Positions 23,509-34,640 of a stretch of DNA of 64,000 nucleotides are shown piece by piece. The notes under the pieces are model-generated. The model saw nothing but the letters and a program-made list of their open reading frames with translations, had not been told where the DNA came from and made no database searches. Position numbers and translations under genes: made by a program. This stretch comes from Wyeomyia smithii (taxonomy: Eukaryota > Arthropoda > Insecta > Diptera > Culicidae): positions 4,836,001-4,900,000 of the forward strand of contig NC_073696.1 of NCBI RefSeq assembly GCF_029784165.1, in the 5' to 3' direction. The first letter of the stretch is position 1. Every line of letters begins with the position of its first letter.

Positions 23509-24229
23509 CTTGTGTGTTTGTTACAGGTGAAAAGGAAGGCCAAAATTGTACACACCGTTCGAGTTGTTAGCGACGACGAGTAAAATATGCGTTGTTATTT
23601 CCATGGACGTATTAATACAATGAACGGTGCAAAATCGAGAGTGATTTCACCTTTACCAGTGGTTATTATGAAAAAATACTAGAAACATTAATACCTTTTG
23701 GATTGGAATTTTCCGATATTCGTATCTATAAAAAATTTTTGAGTCCAAAATTGGACCGTGAAATGGGGTGAAATTGATTACCTAATAAAACGGAATAAAA
23801 GGTGATTTTACAACACTACGTCATGTTTACGAATCCTCAAATACAACTTTTACAAGAATCACGTACCTGTCAAAGTTAACCTCAAATCACCGGAGTAGTT
23901 GTATATGTTTTAAAAAAATTCAAGTAAATTTCTTAATTAAATCGGTCGAACAATGATCGACTGAGAGTAAAATAAATCAATTTCGTCTCGTGAGCTACAT
24001 GAAAAGGTTGGACGCAACTACTCAAGACGCTCGATAGGCGTTGTCGTACCGACGTTCAATCACATATGAACTGAAGATATAACGTTAGCGGTAAAAAAAA
24101 TAAAAAAATGGACTTTTCTCGGATGGTGGTAGAAATAACTAAAATAGATACCTACTTGAGTTTGATCAATTTCCCATAAAAGGTAATTGTGTCAGCTTAC
24201 ATACAAAAAATTCTACGCTCTTGAGAGTG
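23503..24229. other. No gene seen
   Basis: AT-rich. TTACAG followed by GTGAAA at about 23523 looks like back-to-back splice sites, but the donor half is weak. Confidence 0.4.
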
Positions 24230-24436
24230 GCCTCTCGACAGTTAACCTGAGCATATGTCATAGCGGACGAAAACATGTGTGTAGGCATGTTAGAAATCCT
24301 CGGTGGGACGAACTTTGAGGACGTTTCACATCGATATTCAGCCGCTCCATCTCCTCCAACGATCGCCTCGGCAATGGGCCAACGCCAGATTCAGCCAAAA
24401 CACTGCGTCTTCTACCTTATTTCTTGATGAACGACG

Positions 24437-26259
24437 CACGGTGTGTCCGAAATGCCGGTTTCTCATACATTAATGTACCTCGGATTTTTTTTTCACCAAA
24501 AGTTAGTTTGGGTCCATATTTTTAAAAATCAACCGGTTTTAAAAAAATCCATCGGGGGAAAATTGAATAAAATTGATTTAAATTTTTTAAGTATTTTTTT
24601 TTTTGAATTATACTAATTTTTAATGTTAAATACACTGATAACGTTCAAAATAAATAATTCCATCACAACCTTAAGCTTAAAATAGCTTTCCTAGTAGATT
24701 TTTAGATTACATGTTGAAAAAAAAATGAGATGTATACACAGGTATTGAAAAAAACATTACGAAAAAACCCGAACACATTTAAATACTAGTGGTTGATATG
24801 CATTTGTTATTCACTCACTGCAAAGTAACTTTGGTTGCTATGGTGCATGTGAAAAAAATCAGTGCTTGCTATGATTTACAACACATGTTAAACAGTGATT
24901 TGAGCAAATTATTTCGACAATATTAAAATAAACGACGGCTCGTCTAGTTGTTTTCGGTAGATTGTACAGAATGAAGAAAACACATGAACAAAATCGGCCT
25001 AAAATATGTCTTTTGTGTTTCAAAATAGTTGAACAACCTAAATTGATACATAATACGTTGACAAAAATCATAAACAGTGCTTCATTCTCGAATGCAACAA
25101 AGATTGAATGTATCCCAAAGTTCTTTGTGGAAGCTGCTATATTGTATACTATAGTATGTTTTAACCACCTAGAAAAAATAAACCAGTAATAAAACATTTG
25201 AGTTTTTATTAACTTTTGTAACAAAAATATGAAATCAGACAGATTAAAAACAATTTACAACTTTTGAAGTATTTTATCATGTATACACTCCCCCAACAAT
25301 TATGGATCTCCCACAATTACGGATCTCTTTTGTGTTTTATGTTATTTGACTCAGTTAAAAAACTGTTGGAAGACATGTAGCATTTTTGCAGTAAAACATA
25401 CCAACTCTTCTAGCTTTGAACACAAAAAACATCGTTTTTATCCCAAGATAGATACGTTTTTTATAAGCGTATAATATTGTTCAAGCGGCAAAAAGTTATG
25501 ATGTACCATATGGAACGGTTCATCGCTACCTTCGGGAGCGACATACCTCTCATTCTTACTGCAACCTCGAGAGTCACATAAAATGTGACCAGGCCATGTG
25601 AGATCTTTAAAACGATATGAAAAATGGCAATTCTTCATATTACATAATTTGAATAAGGTTCATTAAACAAATTCATTGCCGAAAACTGTTTAATATGATG
25701 CAAATTGTTTCGTAATTGGGACCGCTCTGAAAAGTGATCCATAATTTTGTATTTGATGAGTTGTAATAAAATCAATATATTTTCTGAGAAACGTTTATAA
25801 AACATGGAAACAAATACTCAATCAAGTGAAAGATTACATATTTCTGTAACTGGAAACATTTATAGATTACTTATATACAATTAAATTGGCTAGAAATGAT
25901 TTTTTTGAATTCATACATCTTTTTAAGTGATCCATAATTGTGGAGGGACTGTAATAATTATAAATTATTGCAAGCGATTCGGTTAAAAGTAAAAAATTTT
26001 CATTAAAGAAACGCAGGTAGTTGAAATGGAACTCAATTTTCTACATGTTGATGTTACACGATTTGTATAGATCACTAATAAAATCGAAAAATTTAGGAAA
26101 AAAGACTAAAAATTCAAATCATTTTTTTTTTTCAAATTTCCCCTGATGGATTTTTTAAAACCAGCCGATTTTGAAAGGTTAGGACCAAAACTAACTTTTG
26201 TTGAAAGAAAATCCGAGGTACATTAAAGTACGATAATCCGGCACTTCGGACACACCGTG
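24437..26259. mobile_element. Transib-like element, non-autonomous, inserted in D37E copy 3
   Basis: The ends are long inverted repeats of about 150 bp, starting CACGGTGTGTCCGAA and ending in its complement. The direct flanks are CGACG on both sides (24432-24436 and 26260-26264). Comparison with D37E copy 2 confirms that the host sequence had one copy of this pentamer. Transib elements have CAC-type ends resembling V(D)J heptamers and 5-bp duplications of CGWCG type, so both features fit. A frame of 75 codons at 24962-25189 begins with EQNRPKICLLCFK, reminiscent of a zinc-binding N-terminus, but no transposase core is seen. It contains the element at 25286-25951. Confidence 0.65.
25286..25951. 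mobile_element. Tc1/mariner- or pogo-type MITE nested in the Transib-like element
   Basis: Inverted ends CACTCCCCCAACAATTATGG and, on the other strand, CAGTCCCTCCACAATTATGG, flanked by TA on each side (25284-25285 and 25952-25953). TA duplication with CAGTCCC-type ends fits Tc1/mariner or pogo. GGATC words recur inside (about 25315 and 25738), suggesting subterminal repeats. A 66-codon minus-strand frame (25638-25438) is not recognisable as a transposase. Confidence 0.65.
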
Positions 26260-26599
26260 CGACGCAACTTCCGGCAAGCACTTCGTGGTGTGTGTAATGA
26301 ACTTCAACCCGGTGCTCAGTTTCTTCGTGGGGGAAGTAAAATATAAAGTACCCTGCCGGTTGTTGCCATCCAGGGCGAGACATGTTTCGTTGTCCATCGC
26401 CACTACCACGTCGCGATTTGCCGGGAAACGGCTGCCGCTACGTTATTGCCTGTAGCTCCGAGACCAGTGCACAATGGTCCAAAAACCAAATTTAGGGGGA
26501 AATTTAGGTCTAGGGCTCTATAGCTATGTTTTAGAGAAAAACTTTCTTCTACAATGTTGGTACATATGATAATGCGTTTATTGAAAAATTATCAAAAAA

Positions 26600-27258
26600 T
26601 AGGGTGATCAAAATTTTCGATGCAATCAACTATCTAACATTTTTATCTTTGTAGATAGAAGAAAAACTTTTTCTACAATGTTATAGCTCCAATAATTCTA
26701 AGTAACTTTGTAAAAAAAGTTTCTCTCTATCTTTGAAAACAACCGATTTATATTAAAAAACACAATTTACGCCCTAACTTCTTTATTTCAAGTTTCACCC
26801 TAAAACTGTCTTTAAACGACTTTTAGAGCTTTTTAAGAGAAACAATTTGCAATGCTGATATCGTAAATATCTCAATTCTACTCAAAGTTATTAATGTTTC
26901 TCTTCAAAAAACATGCGTTTTTCATTTGTTTGTCATTCTTTTTGGGGCAAACATGAAAAATATTTCTTGGTCTCATTTTGAAGGGCATACTTGACTCTAT
27001 AAATAGAGAAATTTTTGGAAATATGTTATTTTTCAAATTTGAATTAGTTCAATTTAAAAACATGATAAAAATTACAATATTTTAATTTAATACGCATATA
27101 AAAGCACGCAGATTTATTTTTCTGGTATTTTTTCTGACAACTAGAAGTAATTACCTTTAATTTGATTCAAAAAGATCGAAAATCGATCAACTGGATCAAA
27201 AGTTATGATTTTTTTGAAATAAAATACATCGAATATAGCCGTTTTTATGGTCACCCTA
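26600..27258 (+). mobile_element. TAGGGTGA-ended MITE, left member of an inverted pair
   Basis: It begins TAGGGTGATCAAAATTTT and ends TATGGTCACCCTA. Nearly all of it matches the reverse complement of 27378-27955, for example AACGCATGTTTTTTGAAGAG on the right and its complement on the left. No clear target duplication. Confidence 0.65.
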
Positions 27259-27377
27259 TATCGGAGCTAGTCCCCCTAACAACCCAACGAAAAAATACGG
27301 GTTTGATTTTTTTCAATATAGATTCATCCCTGCGATTCTTAGTACAATTGAAGCACTTTGCGTGACCAACTTCGAAA

Positions 27378-27955
27378 TAGGGTGACCATAAAAAAACGAC
27401 TGTGTTCGATGTACTTAATTTAAAAAAAAAAACATAACTTTTGAACCAGTTGATCGCTTTTCAATCTTTTGGGATCAAATTAAAGGTAATTATTTCTAGT
27501 TATAACAAAAAATACCAGAAAAATAAATCTGCGTACTTTTATATGCGTAATATATAGATTTATTGAAATTTTTGTCATGTTTTTAAATTGAATTTACTCA
27601 AATTAAAAAAATAACATATTTCCAAAAATTCCCCCATTTATAGAGTTAAGTATGCCCTTCAAAATGAGACCAAGAGATATTTTTTATGTTTACCCCAAAA
27701 AGAATGACAAACAAATGAAAAACGCATGTTTTTTGAAGAGAAACATTAATAACTTTGAGTAGAATTGAGATATTTACGATATCAGCATTGCAAATTGTTT
27801 CTCTTAAAAAGCTTTTTTCAAAGAAAGAGAAAAACTTTTTTTTACAAAGTTACTTAAAATTATCGGAGCTTTAACATTGTAGAACAAATTTTTCTTCTAT
27901 CTACAAAGATAAAAAAGTTAGATAGTTGATTGCTTCAAAAAATTTGGTCATCTTA
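27378..27955 (-). mobile_element. TAGGGTGA-ended MITE, right member of an inverted pair
   Basis: Begins TAGGGTGACCATAAAA and ends TTTGGTCATCTTA. It is shorter than its partner because of a deletion near 27815, where the left copy has about 90 bp more (26735-26825). With the partner and a 119-bp spacer (27259-27377) it could form a hairpin of about 1.35 kb. Confidence 0.65.
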
Positions 27956-27984
27956 ATCGGCAAATTTGTCTGTTTTTTACCGCA

Positions 27985-30310
27985 ACGTTACTTTCTTTAC
28001 TTTACTGCAGAATCTAGAATACGTCTCCACATCACTCGGTCTTGGGCTAGTCTTCTCCAATCGCCCCTAACACCTACTCATTGGGTGTCCTCCTCCACAC
28101 CACACATCCAACGTGTACGGAATCTACCAAGGAGTCGCCGACCTCTATCGGGCTCTCCGCTGAATATTATTTTCGCCGGTCGCTCCTCCGGCATGCGCGC
28201 CACGTGGCCAGCCCACTGTAGCCTGCCGTGTTTTATCAGATTGATGATATCCACATGCTGGCATGCTCAGTACAACTCGAGGTTCATGTGCCTGCGCCAC
28301 ACACCATTCTGCAATTTTCCGCCAAGTATGGAGCGCAGGATCCTACGTTCAAAGACTCCAAGTGCTCGCCGGTCGGCCTCTTTCATCGACCCACACTTGA
28401 GGCCGTCGAGCACCGGGAGGATCAGCGTCCTGTAGAACGCGAATTTCGTGCGGACATGCATGCTGCCGAACCTCAGCTGGCTACGAAAACCGTAAAAAGT
28501 CCTATTTGAGGCTGCTATCCGTCTATTCACTTCGCGGCCAACATCGTTGTCACATGTCACGAGAGTACCAAGGTACACAAATTCGTCGACTACTTCATAA
28601 ATGCTCCCATCTATCACAATCTCAATACCAAAACTCGACAAACTTTCACGCTCTCTACCAGCCACCATGTACTTTGTTTTGACAGAGTTGATGATAAGTC
28701 CAATTCTCGCTGCTCCCCTTTTAAAAGGCACGAATGCCTCTTCCACTGCTCTGCGGTTAATACCGATGATATCAATATCATCCGCAAAGCCAAGGATCAT
28801 ATGAGTTGCACGCCAGATCTTCGTACTGCACCCTCCAAAGCAATATTAAACAACAGATTCGAGAGCCCGTCACCATGCTTCAGACCGTCCAACGTCACGA
28901 ACGGGTCCGAGAATAAGCCCGCTATCCTGACGCATGATGAAAAACCGTCAAGGGTGGCACGAATCAGCTTAATCAGTTTACTTGGGAAACCGTGTCCAAG
29001 CATAATCTGCCATAACTCGTTGCGCTTAACTAAATCGTACGCCACCTTGAAGTCTATAAACAGATGCTGAGTCTGCAAGTTTACTTCTCTGCACTTGGTC
29101 CGTTGTAGATCGCCCTTCCCGGAAACCGCACTGGTAATTTCCAACAAAGGTTTCCTGCAACGGCCTCAGGGAGAGAATCCTATACGCAGAATTGAGGAGT
29201 GTTATACCTCGATAGTTACTGCAGTCGAGTCGAAGGGACCTTTTGTAAACTGAGCTGATGGGTAGCACGCAACAGCTGCTCACTCCCGGTTTTGAAAAGT
29301 TCAGCTGGGAGGCCGTCCTTTCCAGCAGCTTTGTGTCTTTTAGCTCTTTAAAAGCTTCCCTCACCTCGTCTAAGTTTGCCGGATCCACAGCTTGTCCATC
29401 CTCCTCTAGTTCTCTCCTGTTTCTGTCGCCTTCTCTATCATCTTCAACGTTCAATAAAAGCAAAGCCTTGGTGCTACATTCCGATTTGTAACTTGACCTT
29501 CTGTTTGTTATACACAGACTTCGCAGCCAACTGTTTAGTGCACAGGGGGCTAGCACTACGATCCTACTGACACTAACAGCCTCTCCCGAGTCGAGACTCG
29601 AACCGACGACGACTGGCTTGTTAGGCCAGCATCGTACCTCGATACCAGCTGGGAGAGCTTCGCCGTCAATAAAGTCTCGAAATGTTACTTCCAACGCATG
29701 CCCACCAATTTCTCATCGGTTATCAGGTTCCCTTCCCTGTCAGGGCAGATATGGCAGGGATTGACACAGTCCGGTTCCTGATTCCGTTTACCACCTTATA
29801 GAAACTTCTTGTGTCGTGCCTGGAGAAGCAAACTTTCGCCTCCGCAAGAAATCGTTCGCAGTGCTCGCGTTTCTTGCGTTGGTGGAGTTTTTTTTTCGGT
29901 CGCTCTAGCCCCTCGATGACTCTCCCTCATCTGGCGTGTCACACGATTTGCTGCCACCATCGTGCGAGCACGAGCTCGATTTTTCTCATCTGTCACCTCT
30001 TGGCACTCCGCATCGAACCACGTGTTACGTGTGGTTCCTGCAGTCGTACCCAACACCTCTCGCGCTGTGTAGCTGACCGTGTCCTGGACGTGCTTCCACT
30101 GTTCATTCAGATCTCCAACCGGTTCACCAATCCGCTCGTCAACCTTCCGAGTGTACTACTCCGTCAGCTGACAACCTATGGATGTCAGACCGTATCCTCC
30201 TCGAAGTGCTCGATTTGTATACGTTGGCCAGCCGAGCGCGAATCGTTCCTACCACGAGATGGTGGTCTGAGTCGACGTTTGGGCCTCGGAAAGACCACGC
30301 ATTAATGACA
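27985..30310 (-). pseudogene. LINE ORF2 remnant (endonuclease end plus reverse transcriptase), minus strand
   Basis: A 5'-truncated non-LTR retrotransposon. It opens with RGPNVDSDHHLVVG (about 30280-30245), the SDH motif at the end of an AP-type endonuclease. WFDAECQEVTDEKNRARA (about 30020-29960) is the linker. The reverse transcriptase follows: SNYRGITLLNSAYRILS, QCGFREGRSTTDQ, FIDFKVAYD and GFADDIDIIG (catalytic FADD at 28788-28777). The C-terminal part has FERRILRSILGG, MPEERPAKIIFSG and WRRLAQDRVMWRRIL, ending at TAA 27999-27997. Frameshifts separate these blocks and a TGA lies near 28080. A SINE is inserted at 29461-29663. I do not assign a clade with confidence. Fragments of related LINEs lie at 49345-49560 and 56483-56945. 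Confidence 0.8.
29461..29663 (-). mobile_element. tRNA-derived SINE inserted in the LINE
   Basis: The minus-strand head is tRNA-like: CTCTCCC pairs with GGGAGAG as an acceptor stem. Box A is TGGTATCGAGGT (29647-29636) and box B GGTTCGAGTCTC (29604-29593). The anticodon stem-loop is CTGGC-CTAACAA-GCCAG. The body (GTGTCAGTAGGATCGTAG, GCTGCGAAGTCTGTGTAT) matches a SINE I remember as common in mosquitoes. Flanks CGTTCAATAAAAG (29448-29460) and CGTCAATAAAG (29664-29674) form a near-exact target duplication. Internal pol III boxes would drive it; LINE machinery would mobilise it. Confidence 0.8.
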
Positions 30311-30554
30311 TCTGAGAAACGTTAGTAAGTGGCTATTCTCTGCGTGTGAAGAGACACTCTCTTTCTCAGTTACAAAAATAATTCTCTCAAGGTAGTGTGT
30401 GTGGTTGATCGAGGCGTGCCAAAAACGGGCAGAGCTGCATCCCCTCACGAGTCGGTGCTCGGGGGTGCGTGACCACTGATAGCGAACGAATAGTCTCGGA
30501 TCAGCAGCGGGAGCTCGCCTAGTGCACGGTGGGGAGTCGGGGGGCACGTTCGGA

Positions 30555-32345
30555 CCTTTCGTCTCGCACCGGTGAAATGATCCTAGTACTTCGCAGAAAT
30601 GCGAAGGGTAAGGGAGCTACGTATAAAGAGGTAGCTCAAAAGTGTAGAAGGTAGACGTGCAAGTTTGGGCCCCCACTCCAGAGGTTACTCTCCAGCCTAA
30701 AACCCTGGATGAAACCACCGAAGGGTACTTTATTTCACAAGCCTTAAAAAAAGAGTGTGGAGTAGTGGTGGCCGCGGATTCGCCTCCGGTATGGTCCTCC
30801 TGGAGCCAAGGTAGCCACCATGAAGCTCACATCGGCCGAGGGAAGCAAAACCCTGAAGCTCAGTTGGTCGCTATGCCCGCTGGGCATCCTCCAACAGCCT
30901 TACATCCGTACGCTCTAGGTCTTTCGAGAGGGGACATAAATCCTGGTCGTATAAAGGGCTTGACAGGTCTAGTTTGTGCCGACGTTGCGGTGGTGCAGGC
31001 CACAAAGCGCGGGACTGCGGGGCGCTTCACAAGTGTTTGGTATGCACCGATAAACGGGACGCTTGGAACGTCACGGGAGGTCCCAAATATCCGGCTCTCT
31101 CCTGGAAACGGTATGTGGGCAGCGGATAAGTCCGGGATGGTGGCGTGTTCTCGGTTCAGAAGATTATGTCGACCTCGAACGAAAGCTACGTGGTTGCCAA
31201 GGTGGACGGAGTATTCTACTGCAGTTGCTATGCTCCACGCGGTGTTCTACAGGAAGGTTCGCTCAAATGATCGATCGTGTAACCGTGGAACTAACAGGCC
31301 TAACGCCATTAGTGGTGGCGGGTGACTCTAACGTTTGGGCTGTGACCGCACTAAACATAGGGGCCAGATTTGGTTGGAAGCTTTGGCGAAGCTCAACTTA
31401 GATCTGGCCAATTTCGACGTTAAAAGCACCTACGGTAAAAACGCCGCGAAATCGATCATCGACTTGACGTTCGACAGCCCACAAATGATCACGAACTGGA
31501 GGGAAGACGACGACGTAGATCGTTAACTCCCTGAAGGTGAGCAAGGCTCCGGGACCAGATGGAATTCCGAAGCATAAAGGTAGCCCCGGGTTGTTCAAGG
31601 CGGTCATTCAGAAAAGCTTGGACGACTGTCTCTTTTCGGACAAGTAGACGTGACAGAGGCTGTTATTACTATCGAAGGCCGAGAAACCACCAGGTTACCT
31701 ATCGGCATATAGACAAATCTGTTTGCTAGACACAGCGGGCAAGGTGCTTGAGAGGGTAATCCTCTCAAGCAAACAACCAAATCGGGTAGATGCTCTCTCC
31801 CTCCGTCATTAAGACGGCCGAGGTGGCACTCCAGCGTAAAAGAAGGGTCATACACTATTGCGCAATCATCACACTTGACGTGGAAAAACGAGTTCAAAAG
31901 CGTCATCTGGAACCTACGCGCTTCGGAGTCCTAGAGTACTGCGCACCATAAGACGTAGGTTATCGTAGTGAACAACTGTGAATCGTAACAAAAACATTTC
32001 CTTAGCCCTAGGGCTAATAGCGGTCCCGATCAACTAGATTAGTTGAGAGAATTCGTTATCGATATTGTTTTTAGGCACATTTTGCATGTGTAGGATAAGT
32101 ACAACGATACACCGTGCCCCAGTGCTGAGTCGAGAGAATTTCCAGCTCGAAAAGATCCTCGACTCGATCGGGAATCGAACCCGATATCACAATCGTGTGA
32201 GGGAGCTAGCCGACCGACCTCGCTAACCATAGAGCCACGGGGAACACGAATCGTAACAGGAAGCGTCGATTAGTGCTTCTGGGTGCACTATTGCCTCCAA
32301 GCGGTCCTTGAAGCTCTTAGGGATGATGGTCGACAACGATAACGG
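30555..32345 (+). pseudogene. R1/LOA-like LINE remnant: gag, endonuclease and reverse transcriptase pieces
   Basis: Decayed LINE in the opposite orientation to its neighbour. The gag-like ORF1 begins near RTGEMILVLRRNAKGKGATYKE (about 30568). A zinc knuckle of CX2CX4HX4C form (CRRCGGAGHKARDC, 30977-31018) is followed by a second, partial one (HKCLVC). The endonuclease part has GVFYCSCYAPRG, VVAGDSNVWAV (about 31312) and STYGKNAAKSIIDLTFDSP. After a deletion come reverse transcriptase blocks: SKAPGPDGIP (about 31535) and AYRQICLLDTAGKVLERVILS (about 31700). SLKLLGMMVDN at about 32305 is a late RT block beyond the inserted SINE. The YADD core is missing. Several frameshifts are present. R1-like assignment rests on the gag knuckles and the LLDTAGKVLERVI block. 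Confidence 0.7.
31991..32247 (-). mobile_element. tRNA-derived SINE, second family, minus strand
   Basis: On the minus strand: box A TGGTTAGCGAGG (32229-32218), box B GGTTCGATTCC (32181-32171), then a body ending near AGTTGATCGGGACCGC. Exact 11-bp duplications GAATCGTAACA flank it (31980-31990 and 32248-32258). The same family is inserted at 45451-45706. The host sequence, the R1-like LINE, resumes after it. Confidence 0.85.
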
Positions 32346-32615
32346 CGATGAACAGGATCAAAATGTTAATTATGGTGAGGATGCTGATAGGAATGATGTG
32401 TAGGATGGAATGATTAGTGGAGTGAAGAGGAGGAGAAGAAGGACTAGAGAAGGAGGAGATGTATTGAGATTGTTGATATTTTTTTTTATTATCATTGTAA
32501 TTCTTGATTATTTTTCATAGGAAATAATGTGATACAGCAGCTCCATAGCAAATATTTGTCTCTTACTGATCCGTTGTTAAGTTAACTGTTAGCGAGACTT
32601 CCGAGACTCCCTCTT
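32346..32615. other. No gene seen; purine-rich patch
   Basis: 32370-32465 is a run of GA/GGA-rich sequence. It may be the decayed tail of the R1-like LINE. Confidence 0.4.
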
Positions 32616-32619
32616 TTAA

Positions 32620-33317
32620 GGGGGGACCCTACTCTAGAAGGTCGAAAAATCATGAATTTTCATATTTTTTTTTGGCTGTCTAGAGTAAAGTTTGGCTATT
32701 TAGGCTATTGATTAAGGTATATTTGAAGATGTATTTTCCATTTCGTGAATGTAAATATAGTGAGTGTTACACTGTTGGCAGCTGGGAACGTGGATGCTCT
32801 CTCTAAATCAGTAGCTAACTGGTGGTAAGTTTTTCTCAGGCTGAAATTGTTTTTCAGTATATAGAAACATATTATCTATCTTGTTACGTAGCCGTTTTTG
32901 AAAATTCCAAAAGTTGCCAAAATGGCGGCCATTTTAGTAAACAAAGGTAAAAAATTGTTTTTTTTTCATGAAAAATCACTATTTAAAAAATCATAAAAAC
33001 ATTGAAAAACTCAGATATCAAAAACGACTACGTAACAAGTTAGATAATCCATTTTTACATGTTAAAAAAAAATTCAGCAAAATCGGTTCAGTAGATGCTG
33101 AGAAAAATTTACCACCAGTTGAAAAAACATGGTTTCGAGAAAAACGCTGCCAACTGTGTAACACTCACTATATTTGCACTCACAACATGCAAAATACATC
33201 TTCAAATGTACCTCAATCAATAGCTAAAACACCCGATTACTTTACCTAACCCTAAACATCTGAAAAACAAATGACACAAAACTACTATTTTTCAGCTCTC
33301 CAGAGTAGGGTCCCCCC
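32620..33317. mobile_element. Foldback MITE flanked by TTAA
   Basis: The ends are GGGGGGACCCTACTCT and its complement, flanked by TTAA (32616-32619 and 33318-33321). Inversion extends far inside: the words around GAAGATGTATTTT, ATATAGTGAGTGTTACAC and CTTGTTACGTAG appear in both arms in opposite orientation. The whole element can therefore fold into a hairpin. TTAA duplication is the piggyBac hallmark, although G-runs at the ends are not typical of piggyBac. Confidence 0.75.
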
Positions 33318-33495
33318 TTAAGCACGTTTTAGTTCAATCATAAACTCTTAATTTGTTTTCGAAATGCTCATTAATCCTAAGAGAAGCCTTTCATTAATCT
33401 TCGAGCCCTCCCATTATTATTCGCAATATTTTTCCGAGTATAGGAAAACACGCCGTATTACAGAAGCAAACAGCATAAACTAAACAACACATTAA

Positions 33496-34015
33496 CCCTT
33501 AAATGCGCAATGTTGTTTTAAAACAACACTACTAAAAACGTTTTAAAATATACGTATTTTAGTATTTTTCAGAAATATAATTCATTAGAACAGCTCTCTA
33601 GACTCTAACGAAGAAAACTTAACAGCTGGAAGTACTGTATTTGAATGTTTTGTTTTTATTTTTGCTGTCAAAATCTCGGAAACGAAAAAAACATGGCGAG
33701 ATTCCCGACTGGTGGTGATTGTCTTTGAAAATTAATTTTAAAATAAGGTTAAGGGTTAGTGAAAATGTCTGAATTATCAGTAATTATACTAACAAAAGGC
33801 CAAGTTTAAAGTTACTGTTAACAAAAGTAATTGTTTAGACTTTATACTGCGATAAAGTCACAGTGTTGTTTTTAAAACAACATGATAATATTTGCACATT
33901 AAAAAGTAAATCTTTCAATTTTTTTATGCATATTGGTTAGTTTTAAGGCAGTAAACCTGTTAAACATAGATTTTATGTTTTCAGATAATTTTTTAACGTC
34001 GTGCGCCTTTAAGGG
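33496..34015. mobile_element. piggyBac-like MITE
   Basis: Ends CCCTTAAATGCGCA and TGCGCCTTTAAGGG are imperfect inverted repeats, flanked by TTAA (33492-33495 and 34016-34019). piggyBac elements begin CCC after TTAA. Subterminal palindromes GTTGTTTTAAAACAAC (33513) and GTTGTTTTTAAAACAAC (33864) sit near each end. No transposase. It lies only 170 bp from the other TTAA element. Confidence 0.75.
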
Positions 34016-34019
34016 TTAA

Positions 34020-34640
34020 CTTCAGATTCGTTTTAAATACTTACTTGAAGAAATTCTCTCTGGCTGCTTTGGAATGCACGTGGTGTTGACTTTCGCAACA
34101 TTATTCTAACAGCCTTGAGAACGAAACCCCAATCGGGTCATTTTTACTACAGGTTAAATTTTTAAACACGATACGATAAAAAAGATCGAGTTCTTGCGAG
34201 CAAACATTCCACCACGCCGTTCGTTGTTGCGTTGCAACCCAGAGCGCTCTGATTTATTAGTGCCGAGCAGGTTTTATCAGCGGAGCGATATTCACGCCTG
34301 GCTGTCTGCTTGTTTTAGCACCTTTATGATCCCTTGCTTCGGAAAAGAAACTATTTGCATTAGTAAAACATCATTGCTCGCTGTTCATAAATATTGGTGT
34401 GTGGCCAGCGCCGTAACTTAATAGAATATTTTCTTAGGTACCGCAGATTTTCTGTGCGATAAGCCTTGTTATAACATCGTATTTTGCTGCTGATGTAGGG
34501 TCTGTATAGCGAGTGGAAGTAAACAGAAACGAACCATAAAACAGGCGCACAATTTTTTTGATCCAAATAAATAACTTAGCTGTCAAACGGCGACCACCAA
34601 CCAACCACTCAATTCTGCCGGTGACACTCGGAAATTAATG
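34020..34640. other. No gene seen; unique sequence
   Basis: Moderately AT-rich, not repeated elsewhere in the window. It leads into the candidate splice site at 34687. Confidence 0.4.

Larger units (their letters stand above)
24230..26460 (-). pseudogene. IS630/Tc1/mariner transposase remnant, D37E-like, copy 3 (split by insertion)
   Basis: The minus-strand transposase is in two pieces. The 5' piece (26460 down to 26265) reads MDNETCLALDGNNRQGTLYF and, after a frameshift, KCLPEVAS; it matches the first-Asp region of copy 2. The 3' piece (24431 down to about 24230) continues with FIKK and the FWLNLALAH stretch, where the second catalytic Asp has become Asn, then decays. Rejoining across the inserted element gives the order seen in copies 1 and 2, so the insertion hit an already complete copy. 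No catalytic Glu was found. Confidence 0.7.

Noticed and set aside
23515..23535. Second recursive splice site (TTACAG joined to GTGAAA)
   Set aside because: The donor half is weak and the pyrimidine tract is short and next to an AT microsatellite.
29592..29663. tRNA gene with box A, box B and a closed acceptor stem
   Set aside because: It is the head of a SINE: a SINE body follows and target duplications flank the whole unit.
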